A stretch of DNA of 27,076 bases from Actinomycetota bacterium (GCA_013812265.1 JACCTQ010000039.1:1-27076); one strand, 5' to 3'. Shown: positions 6,791-14,020, counted from the stretch's first letter. Numbers and translations: made by a program. Notes: generated by a model from the letters alone, not told the origin.

Positions 6791-7420
6791 CTACGCCGCG
6801 CGTAGCACGTGCAGGTCGGGCAGGTTCCGGAAGCGCTCGTCGAGGTCGAATCCGTAACCGACGAAGAGCTCGTCCGGCACCACGAAGCCGACGTAACGCA
6901 CCGGTAGATCGCCGACCAGGCGGCGGTACGGCCGATCGAGCAGGGTCGCCGCTGCGAGCGAGCGCGGCTGCCGCAGCGCCAGCGTCTTCACCAGATAGCG
7001 GAGCGTGAGACCCGTGTCGATCACGTCCTCGACGATCAGCACGTCGCGGTCCTCGATCTCCACGTCGAGATCCTTGAGCAGCCGGATCGCGTTGTGACCG
7101 CCCGTTGGGGCGCCGTTGTAGCCGGCGAGCTCCACGAACTCCACGTGATGCGGAATCCCAATCGCGCGCGAAAGGTCGGTCAGGAAGACGAGGCTTGCCT
7201 TCAGCGACGCGACTAGCAGCGGTTCTCTCCCGTCGTAGTCGACCGCGATCTGCTCACCGAGCTCACCAACCCGGCGGCGGATCTCGCCGGCCGAGATGTA
7301 CACGTCGCCGACCCGCTCATCGAGCAGCGGTGCTACGAGCTGGTCGATCGGAGATCTCTGCGCGCGGGGTGGCGGCCTCAACACGGCGCCGGAACGTCGC
7401 CCTCGCCCTTGACGAGGCAT
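6791..7420 (-). CDS. hpt: Hypoxanthine phosphoribosyltransferase
   Basis: The enzyme joins hypoxanthine or guanine to phosphoribosyl pyrophosphate (PRPP) in cytoplasmic purine salvage. The PRPP-binding loop VLIVEDVIDTGLTL is at residues 127-140. LLVASLKASLVFLTDL (68-83) and the C-terminal VGYGFDLDERFRNLP are typical of bacterial HPRT. The ATG at 7420 adds a basic, disordered ~35-residue N-terminal extension compared with usual ~180-residue enzymes. I keep it because GGGAGG lies about 10 bases upstream, and unlike most neighbours this gene has a Shine-Dalgarno site. The small PD-(D/E)XK-like gene lies 33 bases upstream on the same strand, so the two are probably co-transcribed. It ends facing the M23 gene across two inverted repeats. 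Confidence 0.92.
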   Translation of the reverse strand: MPRQGRGRRSGAVLRPPPRAQRSPIDQLVAPLLDERVGDVYISAGEIRRRVGELGEQIAVDYDGREPLLVASLKASLVFLTDLSRAIGIPHHVEFVELAGYNGAPTGGHNAIRLLKDLDVEIEDRDVLIVEDVIDTGLTLRYLVKTLALRQPRSLAAATLLDRPYRRLVGDLPVRYVGFVVPDELFVGYGFDLDERFRNLPDLHVLRAA

Positions 7421-7453
7421 TTCTAGTGCTCCCTCCCGAAAGTCACTCGCGCC

Positions 7454-7822
7454 CTAGGACGCGAGCTCGAGGTGATATCGCTGGGCCAGGCGCTCGACGT
7501 CGCGCTTGTAGAAGAGCTTGATGCGGATCTCCGGGTGCAGCTCTCGCAGGCGCCGTAGCTTGCGGTTCTTCCGGGTCACGAGCGACTGCTTCATCACCGT
7601 CACCTCGACGTAGAGGTCCTGCTCCGGCAGATAGAAGTCCGGGGCGAAAGCCTTGACCACGCGTCCGTCGGCGTCCCGCTCGAGCACGAAGCTACTCGGC
7701 TCGTAGTCCCAGGGGACGCCGTAGTAGTCCAGGATCTTCGCGCACTCCAACTCGACGTCGTGCGCGAAGCGAGGTGGTGATGTTCCACAATAAGCCTGGA
7801 AATCAGGCATTTCTTTTGTCAC
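7454..7822 (-). CDS. Small PD-(D/E)XK-like protein of unknown function
   Basis: This 122-residue protein shows a possible restriction-endonuclease-like core: E25 (DVELECAKILDYYGV), E41 (DYEPSSF), P61-D62 (FAPDFYLPEQ), then E73-V-T (LYVEVTV). A basic helix (TRKNRKLRRLREL) and a final strand with helix (RIKLFYKRDVERLAQRY) follow. The spacing of D62 and E73 resembles PD...ExK nucleases such as Vsr, Holliday-junction resolvases or tRNA splicing nucleases, but the usual Lys is Thr75, with K78 nearby. I do not recognise the exact family. GTG 7822 is chosen because a TATGCT hexamer lies 8 bases upstream; ATG 7810 is an alternative and the frame is open to 7900. It lies 33 bases upstream of hpt and is likely in its operon. 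Confidence 0.65.
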   Translation of the reverse strand: MTKEMPDFQAYCGTSPPRFAHDVELECAKILDYYGVPWDYEPSSFVLERDADGRVVKAFAPDFYLPEQDLYVEVTVMKQSLVTRKNRKLRRLRELHPEIRIKLFYKRDVERLAQRYHLELAS

Positions 7823-7830
7823 TGAGGGCC

Positions 7831-7836
7831 AGCATA
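7831..7836 (-). promoter_or_regulatory. -10 hexamer TATGCT
   Basis: TATGCT on the minus strand lies 8 bases before GTG 7822 and would drive the small PD-(D/E)XK-like gene and hpt with a near-leaderless transcript. Confidence 0.45.
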
Positions 7837-7942
7837 GCAACCGGTCCCGACGTCGCCCGGCCGAGTGGTCTTTCCACACCCTCTGGAGATCTTCCTGCAC
7901 CGCTTTTCACGTCTTCGCGGCAGGAGCTTCACCGTTCAGTCC

Positions 7943-7964
7943 CTTCTGAGAGCTCCTTCAGAAG
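7943..7964. repeat. Inverted repeat in the divergent region
   Basis: CTTCTGA (7943-7949) and TCAGAAG (7958-7964) pair across an 8-base loop. It lies about 75 bases upstream of the phosphoesterase-operon -10 and could be a regulator site or chance. The rest of 7837-8040 shows nothing I can name. Confidence 0.3.
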
Positions 7965-8040
7965 AGGCTTCCTCGTCGGGTGCGCGTCCTTGCGTCATTC
8001 AGTGCCGGTCGACGGCACAAGCTTCGGTATGAGCGAGCTT

Positions 8041-8046
8041 TAGACT
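8041..8046 (+). promoter_or_regulatory. -10 hexamer TAGACT of the cyclic-diphosphoglycerate operon
   Basis: TAGACT lies 6 bases before GTG 8053, so the four-gene operon should have a leaderless transcript. No Shine-Dalgarno site precedes GTG 8053. Confidence 0.55.
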
Positions 8047-8052
8047 TGAGCC

Positions 8053-8859
8053 GTGCCGGGAAAGGGGAACGGCGTCTTTCGGATCGCTCACATTTCCGAC
8101 CTCCATTGTGGAGGGCCCTACTTCGTGCCGAACCTCCTCGAGCGCGCGATACGCGAGATCAACGAGCTCGGACCGGACCTGGTGGTTTGCTCGGGCGACC
8201 TCACCACCTTCGGGTTCAAGCAGGAGTACATGCAGGCAAAGACGTATCTCGACCGCATCGAATGCGACGCCCTCGTGGTCGTTCCCGGCAACCACGACTC
8301 GCGGAACGTGGGGTACGTCCACTTCGAGCAGCTGTTCGGGGAGCGGAGCTCGGTGCTCCGCCTGCACGGCGTAACGGTGGTGGCGGTCGACTCCACCGAG
8401 CCCGACCTCGACCATGGTCAGATCGGCCGTGGGCGCTACGGGTGGATCGAGGAGCAGTTCGCAGTTCCGGCCGACTTGCGCGTGTTCGTCCTGCACCACC
8501 ACCTTCTGCCCGTGCCCGGTACCGGCCGCGAGCGCAACATCGTGTACGACGCCGGCGACGCGATCGAGTGCCTTCAGCGCGCCGGAGTCAACCTGGTGCT
8601 GTCGGGCCATAAGCACGTTCCGTACGCGTGGCGGCTGGAGAACCTCTTCGTCGTCAACACGGGCACCGTCTCGTCACTCCGCCTGCGGGGCAACACTCGC
8701 CCCTGTTACAACGTCGTCGAGACAGATGAGAGCTCGGTGCGCATCTGGCGTAAATACCCGTTCCACGGGCAGGAGCAGATCATCCAGTTCTCGACCGACA
8801 CGCTCGCGTTCGAGAAGCACACGGCCCGGATCGACAACGAGGTGACGACCCGAAGATGA
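8053..8859 (+). CDS. Calcineurin-like metallophosphoesterase (CpdA/class III phosphodiesterase type)
   Basis: This 268-residue cytoplasmic enzyme has the full two-metal signature: D16 and H18 (SDLH), D49 (SGDL), N80 and H81 (GNHD), H148-H150 (VLHHH) and G185-H186-K187-H188 (SGHKH). The family hydrolyses phosphomonoesters or phosphodiesters, including cyclic nucleotides and lipid A precursors. The best general match by motif order is the CpdA-like cyclic phosphodiesterase group. Its ATGA overlap with the cyclic 2,3-diphosphoglycerate synthetase gene makes the cyclic compound, or free 2,3-diphosphoglycerate, an attractive substrate; that is inference from context. The start GTG 8053 follows the -10 hexamer by 6 bases, and the fold's first strand (FRIAHISDLH) begins at residue 9, so nothing is missing. 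Confidence 0.88.
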   Translation: MPGKGNGVFRIAHISDLHCGGPYFVPNLLERAIREINELGPDLVVCSGDLTTFGFKQEYMQAKTYLDRIECDALVVVPGNHDSRNVGYVHFEQLFGERSSVLRLHGVTVVAVDSTEPDLDHGQIGRGRYGWIEEQFAVPADLRVFVLHHHLLPVPGTGRERNIVYDAGDAIECLQRAGVNLVLSGHKHVPYAWRLENLFVVNTGTVSSLRLRGNTRPCYNVVETDESSVRIWRKYPFHGQEQIIQFSTDTLAFEKHTARIDNEVTTRR

Positions 8860-10136
8860 CTCGAGCGCTGGCACTGATTGACGGCGAGCACTACGCGCCC
8901 GTGATCCGCGACGCGCTCGAGGCGCTCCCGTACGACTTCGCCGCGGCTCTGATGCTGGGTGGCACGGAGAAGCTGCACGGCGGCGAGGACTACGGTGTCC
9001 CTGTCGTCCGGAACCTCGACGCGGCGCTGGCCGAGCTGCAACCCGATGCCGTCGTCGACCTCTCGGACGAGCCGGTGCTCGGGCCGCGCGATCGGCTTGC
9101 GCTCGCGAGCCGGGTGCTCGCCCACGGGGTGCCCTACATCGGCGCCGACTTCCGCTTCGATCCACCGCCGCTCGAGCCGTTTCGCTTGCCGTCGCTCGGC
9201 ATCGTCGGTACCGGTAAGCGGGTCGGGAAGACGACGACGACCGGCTACGTGGCGCGCCGCCTGTCGGAGACTCGCGACGTCGTCGTCGTCTCGATGGGGC
9301 GGGGTGGACCCCCGGAGCCGCAGGTGGCCGAGGGGTCGCCGACCGTCGAGCAGCTGCTAGAGCTTTCTCGCCAGGGGCGGCACGCCGCCTCGGATTATCT
9401 AGAGATCGCCGCGGTCGCAGGTGTCGCGACCGTTGGTTGCCGCCGCTGCGGCGGCGGCATGGCCGGAGCGACGTTCGACTCCAACGTCGACGCCGGCGCG
9501 AAGCTCGCGGCAGCGCGAGGGCCGGACCTCGTCCTCTTCGACGGCAGTGGAGCCTCGCTCCCGCCGATCGCTACCGACCGCCGGATTCTCGTCGTGGGTG
9601 CGCATCAGGACGCCGCCGTGATGACGGGCTACCTCAACGCTTACCGCATCCTTACCTCGGACCTCGTGGTCGTGACGATGGCCGAGGAGGGCACGCCGTG
9701 GTCGGAGCTTCGCGACGCGATCCGCGCTGTCAAGCCGGGCATCGACGTGGTCGCCTCCGTCCTCAGGCCACGGCCCGCGGCCCCGGTGGCCGGTCGCCGC
9801 GTCGCCTTCTTCACCACCGCCCCCGAGCCGATCCACGACCGCCAAGCGGAGCACCTACGCGCGGAGCACGGCGCTGAGGTGGTGCTCGTTTCCGGCAACC
9901 TTTCGCGCCGCGACGCGCTTGGGCAGGACCTGGAGCGTGCCGGGGACGCGGACGTCTTCGTGACCGAGATCAAGGGCGCGGCAATCGACGTCGTCGCCGA
10001 GGCGGGTGCTGAGCGGGGAATCGACGTGGTCTTCTCGGACAACGACCTGCTGCCTCTGCGCGATCAGCCGGATCTCGACGAGATCCTCGAACAGCTGGCG
10101 GTGACAGCCACACAGCTGAAGACGGTCCGTCGATGA
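8856..10136 (+). CDS. Cyclic 2,3-diphosphoglycerate synthetase family protein
   Basis: In Methanothermus and relatives this enzyme uses ATP to close 2,3-diphosphoglycerate into its cyclic trianhydride form. The 426-residue product has an N-terminal Rossmann-like domain (1-105; LALIDGEHYAPVIRDAL is characteristic), a P-loop GTGKRVGKT at 118-126, a following DVVVVSMGRGGPPEP segment (141-155), a Cys-containing loop 'CRRCGGGMAG' (195-204), DLVLFDGSGAS (224-233) and a C-terminal alpha/beta domain ending FSDNDLLP. The Cys pair C195/C198 could bind metal. The 2-phosphoglycerate kinase gene, making the precursor, overlaps by 4 bases, which strongly supports the assignment. Start ATG 8856 overlaps the phosphoesterase stop. 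Activity has been shown in archaea; the function in this bacterium is inferred. Confidence 0.85.
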   Translation: MTRALALIDGEHYAPVIRDALEALPYDFAAALMLGGTEKLHGGEDYGVPVVRNLDAALAELQPDAVVDLSDEPVLGPRDRLALASRVLAHGVPYIGADFRFDPPPLEPFRLPSLGIVGTGKRVGKTTTTGYVARRLSETRDVVVVSMGRGGPPEPQVAEGSPTVEQLLELSRQGRHAASDYLEIAAVAGVATVGCRRCGGGMAGATFDSNVDAGAKLAAARGPDLVLFDGSGASLPPIATDRRILVVGAHQDAAVMTGYLNAYRILTSDLVVVTMAEEGTPWSELRDAIRAVKPGIDVVASVLRPRPAAPVAGRRVAFFTTAPEPIHDRQAEHLRAEHGAEVVLVSGNLSRRDALGQDLERAGDADVFVTEIKGAAIDVVAEAGAERGIDVVFSDNDLLPLRDQPDLDEILEQLAVTATQLKTVRR

Positions 10137-11044
10137 CGCATCCCAGACACAGGGATCCACTGCCGCTCGGCGGCGATGATGCGCTTCCGTATTCGAAGGG
10201 GCTCATGGCGCGGGCACTGACGGCCGCAGGTGTTTCCTTCGATCGCGCGTACGAGCTGGCCCGAGGGGTCGAGATCGAGCTCACTCGAAGCGGCGACAAG
10301 CCGATCGACCTCGATCGCCTGCGGACGCTCGCCATGGGCGTGCTCGGCGTCGAAGCGGGGACCGATGCGGTCGACCGGCTACGCCGCTACCGCCAGCTCC
10401 AGGAACTCGATATCCCCATTCTTCTCCTGGTGGGCGGAGGAACGGGAACCGGGAAATCGACTGTCGCTACGGAGGCGGCCTACCGCCTGGGAATTACTCG
10501 CGTGACCTCGACCGATTTCATCCGCCAGACGATGCGCGCATTCTTCTCGGCCGAGTTCATGCCGTCGATCCATTACTCGAGCTTCGAGGCCGGCCGCCAT
10601 CTCGAGTCGAACGAGGGCGAGCGGGACGTGCTGGGCGGCTTTCTCGACCAGGCGCGGAACGTGCTCGTGGGCGTACGAGCGTCGATCGAACGTGCCCTGG
10701 AAGAGGGCTTCTCGATGGTGCTCGAAGGTGTGCACCTCGTTCCGGGCTTCGTTCCGCCCTCGATCGACGGGGCGCTCGTGGTTCAGTGCGTACTGGCGAT
10801 CGACAGCCGGGAGGAGCACGCGGCCCACTTCTGGAGCCGCGATGCCGCTTCCGACGGGGTCAGGCCACTCGAGAAGTACCTGGACGCCTTCCCCGACATC
10901 CGTTTGATTCAAGAGCACATCGTCGAGCGCGCCCGTCGCCTGGACGTACCGGTGATCGAGAACACGAGCTTCGACCGGGCGATCGGCGAGGTGATGGAGC
11001 TGGTGCTCGCGAGGGCCGAGCAGTTCGCTACGGTCGCATCGTGA
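10133..11044 (+). CDS. 2-phosphoglycerate kinase
   Basis: The kinase phosphorylates 2-phosphoglycerate to 2,3-diphosphoglycerate, the first committed step to cyclic 2,3-diphosphoglycerate. The 303-residue length matches the archaeal enzyme. An N-terminal ATP-cone-like domain (about 17-90: LPYSKGLMARALTAAGVSFD) precedes the kinase domain. Its P-loop GGTGTGKST (102-110) follows strand ILLLVGG. Next come a characteristic 'RVTSTDFIRQTMRAFFS' (123-139) and 'HYSSFEAGRHL' (147-157), and a 'FSMVLEGVHLVPGF' Walker-B-like strand. Start ATG 10133 overlaps the synthetase stop by 4 bases and its own stop overlaps the next start, so expression is translationally coupled on both sides. No key motif appears to be missing. 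Confidence 0.88.
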   Translation: MTHPRHRDPLPLGGDDALPYSKGLMARALTAAGVSFDRAYELARGVEIELTRSGDKPIDLDRLRTLAMGVLGVEAGTDAVDRLRRYRQLQELDIPILLLVGGGTGTGKSTVATEAAYRLGITRVTSTDFIRQTMRAFFSAEFMPSIHYSSFEAGRHLESNEGERDVLGGFLDQARNVLVGVRASIERALEEGFSMVLEGVHLVPGFVPPSIDGALVVQCVLAIDSREEHAAHFWSRDAASDGVRPLEKYLDAFPDIRLIQEHIVERARRLDVPVIENTSFDRAIGEVMELVLARAEQFATVAS

Positions 11045-12042
11045 CTCAAGCCGTCTCCGACCCGATAGACCACGAGCCGACACCGGCGGCGTACTGTCAT
11101 TGCGAGCTGTACGCCCGGTCGACGGAGCGCGCCGCGCATGCAGGCGCGCGCTGGCTCGGGCGAGCCGATGAGGTAGCCGCGCACGAGGCGGCGACCTCGG
11201 GAATGCACGAGGCGCTCGAGCTCCTACCGATCGACGGTCGGATCGTGATCGGCTCGGGCGACGACGACGGGCCCCTCGGCGTCGGCCGGCACATCGGTGC
11301 GGGCGGGACGCCTGTCGACCTGGCTCTCGACCCTCTCGAGGGCATGGGGGTCGTCGCCCGGGGTGGGAGCGGCGCGATGTCGATGATCGCAGTCGGTGAC
11401 CGCGGCTCGATCCAGACCTTGCCCGACATGTACATGCGCAAGATGGCGGTGGGCCCGACGGCGCGGGGACAGATCGACCTTCGCCGGCCCATCGCTGAGA
11501 ACATCCAGGCGATTGCTGCCTCGTACGGCCGCACCGTCAGTGACGTCACGACGATCGTGCTCGACCGGCCGCGTCACCACGACCTGATCGAGGAGATCCG
11601 TGCCGCGGGCGCTCGCATCAAGCTGATCCCGGACGGCGACGTGACGGCGTCGATCTCGGCCGCGATCCGGGGAACGAACGACCATCTCGCGATCGGAATC
11701 GGCGGCTCCCGCCAGGCGGTCGTCTCCGCCGCGGCGCTGCGGTGCCTGGGTGGAGAGCTGCAAGCGCAGTTCTGGCCCACGACGCGGCGAGAGATCGAGG
11801 AGGCGCGCGAGCACGGGCTCGAGGACATCGAGCGGGTGTTCACGAGCGAGGACCTCGCGCCGGGCGAGGCGATCGTGGTCGCGACGGGAGTCTCGAACGG
11901 CGATCTGCTTCGCGGCGTCCGGTTCCTCGCCGACAGCGCACGGACGCACTCGCTGGTCATGTGCACGCGCTGTAACTGGGTTCGCTTCGTGGACGGCATC
12001 CACTTCTTCGCGCGCGAGCGCCGCGAGGAAGTTCGCCTGTAG
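11041..12042 (+). CDS. GlpX-like class II fructose-1,6-bisphosphatase homologue with altered active site
   Basis: GlpX hydrolyses fructose 1,6-bisphosphate in gluconeogenesis. The 333-residue product aligns along its length with E. coli GlpX as I recall it: WLGRADE (38-44), DGRIVIGSGDDD (65-76), LDPLEG (96-101), PDMYMRKMAVGPTARGQIDL (128-147), IPDGDV (196-201), GIGG (219-222) and ATGVSNGDLLRGV (281-293). D97 and E100 match metal ligands D85 and E88. However, K29 becomes E44, D33 becomes H48, E57 becomes S72, catalytic T90 becomes M102 and E213 becomes Q225. It may therefore be inactive on fructose bisphosphate, or act on another phosphate ester or as a regulatory subunit. GTG 11041 overlaps the kinase stop (GTGA). 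The residue mapping is from memory and needs an alignment. Confidence 0.85.
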   Translation: MTQAVSDPIDHEPTPAAYCHCELYARSTERAAHAGARWLGRADEVAAHEAATSGMHEALELLPIDGRIVIGSGDDDGPLGVGRHIGAGGTPVDLALDPLEGMGVVARGGSGAMSMIAVGDRGSIQTLPDMYMRKMAVGPTARGQIDLRRPIAENIQAIAASYGRTVSDVTTIVLDRPRHHDLIEEIRAAGARIKLIPDGDVTASISAAIRGTNDHLAIGIGGSRQAVVSAAALRCLGGELQAQFWPTTRREIEEAREHGLEDIERVFTSEDLAPGEAIVVATGVSNGDLLRGVRFLADSARTHSLVMCTRCNWVRFVDGIHFFARERREEVRL

Positions 12043-12071
12043 TAATCCGCCGCGGCACAGAAGCTCGTGGG

Positions 12072-12854
12072 TCAAGGCTTCAGCCGCCAGCCTCTTGCGA
12101 GCAAAGCGGTCAAGCCAACGAACAGTGACGCTGTGATCGCGGATGCGACGAGCAACGAGACGGCGATGTGCGTCGCGCTCGTCCCGGAGACTCCGGCCCG
12201 AGTCGTGTCTACGAGGTAAAGGAGGGGATCGATTCGTGTAAGGGTCGCCCAGGGCTCGGACAAGGAGTCCACGGAGTAGAAGACGCCGCCGAGAAGCGCG
12301 AGCGGTGTCACGACCACGTTCGCAACTGAAGCATGTTGATCGAACGTGTCAGCCCAGATCCCGGTCAGGACACCGAGTGCGGCGAACAGGATGCCCGTCA
12401 GGACGAGAGTCCCGGCGAGGATTTCGGGTCGCTCGATGCCGCCCGTGAAAGGCATGGCGGCGAGGGTGATCGCCAGGGCCGCAAGCAGCCCTCGGAGCAG
12501 GCCGCCCACCATGTAGCCGAACGCGAGCTGGGAGGGGCGCAGCGGGCTCGTCAAGAGGTCGTCGATGTAGCCCTCGCTTTTCGCCTGGTAGAGGCTCGTG
12601 GAGTTGTTCGAGAATGCCTGTCCGGCAACTGTGACGATGAGCAATCCCGGCAGAATGAAGTCGAGGTACGGCACACCCTCGACCGGCCCGATCCTGTCGG
12701 CCAGCGCTCCCCCGAAGACAGCCAGAAACAGACAGCCGGTAAGTACCGGCGGGAGCAGAGTCTGCGACCAGAGGGCGAGCACGCGCCGAGACTCTCGTCC
12801 TGCCAGAGCGAGCGACCCTCGCCGCTGGGCGGTTCGCAGCTCGTTCGGCATCAT
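12072..12854 (-). CDS. ABC-2 type exporter permease (DrrB/NodJ-like)
   Basis: This 260-residue membrane protein has about six predicted helices and the ABC-2 fold of DrrB/NodJ permeases, which export drugs, lipids or polysaccharides. Typical elements are YLDFILPGLL (63-72) before a helix, 'SLYQAKSEGYIDDLLTSPLR' (about 87-106), the coupling region that meets the ATPase, and 'LALLGGVFYSVDSLSEPW' near the C-terminus. The ATG at 12854 overlaps the stop of the ATPase gene by 4 bases, so the pair forms one exporter. The substrate cannot be told from sequence. It ends 30 bases from the convergent GlpX-like gene, and I see no terminator hairpin between them. Confidence 0.9.
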   Translation of the reverse strand: MMPNELRTAQRRGSLALAGRESRRVLALWSQTLLPPVLTGCLFLAVFGGALADRIGPVEGVPYLDFILPGLLIVTVAGQAFSNNSTSLYQAKSEGYIDDLLTSPLRPSQLAFGYMVGGLLRGLLAALAITLAAMPFTGGIERPEILAGTLVLTGILFAALGVLTGIWADTFDQHASVANVVVTPLALLGGVFYSVDSLSEPWATLTRIDPLLYLVDTTRAGVSGTSATHIAVSLLVASAITASLFVGLTALLARGWRLKP

Positions 12855-13576
12855 GCTCGCGTAGCCCGCAGATAAGCCGTCTCGAGGCGGTCGGCGTCGA
12901 AGCGATGTATCAACTCCTGTGGAGTGCCTTCGGCTACGACGCGACCGTTACCGAGGAAGGCGACGCGCTCGCAGAGAGATTCCGCCTCCTCCATGTAATG
13001 CGTAGTCAGAAGGACAGTCAGTCCGCCGGTATGCAGGCCGCGGAGGTAGTCCCAAAGCTCGTGACGAAGCTCGACGTCGACCCCGGCGGTCGGCTCGTCG
13101 AGAAGAAGCAGCTGTGGGCGATGGACGAGGGCACGGGCGACGAGAAGACGGCGACGCATGCCGCCCGAGAGCCGGTTGGGTCGTGTATGCGCCTTCGCCT
13201 GCAGATCGAATGCGGCGAGCAACTCGTCCGCCCGGTCACCTGCGTCGTCCTTCGCCAGGCCGAAGTAGCGTCCGTGGTAGACCAGCACTTCACGGGCGGT
13301 CAAGAACCGATCGAGGTGGATTTCTTGCGGCGCGACTCCCAGCAGCAGGCGGGCACGCAGATCGGAGGCCACGTCGCAGCCGAAAACGAAAAGCTGTCGC
13401 GCCTGAACCCGAACCAGGCCCGAGGCGGCGCCGATCAACGTCGTCTTTCCGGCGCCGTTGGGTCCGAGGAGGCCGAAGAACGAGCCGGCCGGCACATCGA
13501 GTTGAACAGCATCGAGCGCCCGAGTTCCATCGGCGTAAACCTTGACCAGCGCTCTGGCTTCAAGAGCCGCTTCCAC
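12851..13576 (-). CDS. ABC exporter ATP-binding protein (DrrA/NodI-like)
   Basis: The ATPase has 241 residues with complete motifs: Walker A GPNGAGKTT (38-46), Q-loop VAPQEIHLD (81-89), signature LSGGM (136-140), Walker B QLLLLDEP (155-162) with catalytic Glu, and switch His in TTHYMEEAE. It powers the permease encoded 4 bases inside its own end. The 'DEPTAGVDVELRHELWDYLR' and 'HYMEEAE' segments are typical of DrrA/CcmA-like daunorubicin-type exporters, but this alone does not give the substrate. Start GTG 13576 is read directly after a CATACT hexamer (7-base spacing), a near match to the leaderless pattern used elsewhere here. It diverges from the Fe-S factor gene over 106 bases. Confidence 0.92.
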   Translation of the reverse strand: MEAALEARALVKVYADGTRALDAVQLDVPAGSFFGLLGPNGAGKTTLIGAASGLVRVQARQLFVFGCDVASDLRARLLLGVAPQEIHLDRFLTAREVLVYHGRYFGLAKDDAGDRADELLAAFDLQAKAHTRPNRLSGGMRRRLLVARALVHRPQLLLLDEPTAGVDVELRHELWDYLRGLHTGGLTVLLTTHYMEEAESLCERVAFLGNGRVVAEGTPQELIHRFDADRLETAYLRATRA

Positions 13577-13583
13577 CGAAGCA

Positions 13584-13589
13584 AGTATG
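13584..13589 (-). promoter_or_regulatory. Weak -10-like hexamer CATACT for the ABC exporter
   Basis: CATACT on the minus strand lies 7 bases before GTG 13576. The spacing fits the window's leaderless pattern, but the first base departs from TANNNT. Confidence 0.3.
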
Positions 13590-13670
13590 GTCGGCCGCGG
13601 GCGGTGCGCCGCGGCGCACGCACGTCGGGGAATGGCCCCGCTTCGGGGAGGCGTGCCCGACGGCTTCGAC

Positions 13671-13676
13671 TACGAT
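13671..13676 (+). promoter_or_regulatory. -10 hexamer TACGAT of leaderless promoter
   Basis: TACGAT lies 6 bases before ATG 13683, with no Shine-Dalgarno site between. It fixes ATG 13683 as the start even though the frame is open upstream. Confidence 0.5.
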
Positions 13677-13682
13677 GGCTCC

Positions 13683-13982
13683 ATGCCGACGAAAGAAGAC
13701 GTGGTCGAAGCCCTGCGGGGCGTCGAGGATCCCGAGCTCGGCATGGACATCGTGGAGCTCGGGCTCATGTACGACGTCGAGATCGACGGGCCGAAGGTGA
13801 AGGTTTTGCACAGCCTGACGTCGATGGGCTGCCCCGCCGGTCCCATGATCCAGGAGGGAATCCACGATGCGGCTGCCGCCGTCCCCGGTGTCGAGGATGT
13901 CGAGGTGGAGCTGACCTGGGATCCGCCCTGGACTCCCGACCGCATGTCCGAGGATGCGAAGTTCATCCTCGGCTTCGGCTAG
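13683..13982 (+). CDS. MIP18/SufT-family (DUF59) Fe-S cluster assembly factor
   Basis: This 99-residue protein has the whole DUF59 fold: 'VVEALRGVEDPELGMDIVEL' (7-26), GLMYDVEIDG (27-36), LTSMGCPAGPMI with conserved Cys50, and VEVELTWDPPWTPDRMSEDA near the end. Family members (SufT, PaaD, the MIP18 type) help maturation or delivery of iron-sulphur clusters in the cytoplasm. It stands alone, not beside suf genes, so its client protein cannot be named; QueG, an Fe-S enzyme 2.4 kb downstream, is one possibility. The start is set by the -10 hexamer 6 bases upstream. A GC-rich palindrome 10 bases after the stop probably ends transcription. Confidence 0.9.
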   Translation: MPTKEDVVEALRGVEDPELGMDIVELGLMYDVEIDGPKVKVLHSLTSMGCPAGPMIQEGIHDAAAAVPGVEDVEVELTWDPPWTPDRMSEDAKFILGFG

Positions 13983-13992
13983 AGCTGAGTCC

Positions 13993-14020
13993 CGAGCCGC
14001 GCGCGGCTCGTAGTCTTTCG
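13993..14020 (+). terminator. Palindromic hairpin with short T-rich tail after the DUF59 gene
   Basis: CGAGCCGCG (13993-14001) and CGCGGCTCG (14002-14010) form a perfect 18-base palindrome, followed by TAGTCTTTCG. It is likely a rho-independent terminator for the DUF59 gene. The TAGTCT at 14011-14016 could double as a -10 for the next gene. Confidence 0.5.

Noticed and set aside
8856..10136. Alternative reading of the synthetase as a generic P-loop GTPase or MinD-like ATPase
   Set aside because: The N-terminal LIDGEHY segment, P-loop variant and coupling to 2-phosphoglycerate kinase fit the cyclic 2,3-diphosphoglycerate synthetase family better, though biochemical function remains inferred.
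12043..12071. Possible terminator between the GlpX-like gene and ABC permease
   Set aside because: The short GC-rich stretch forms no convincing stem and has no T-run.
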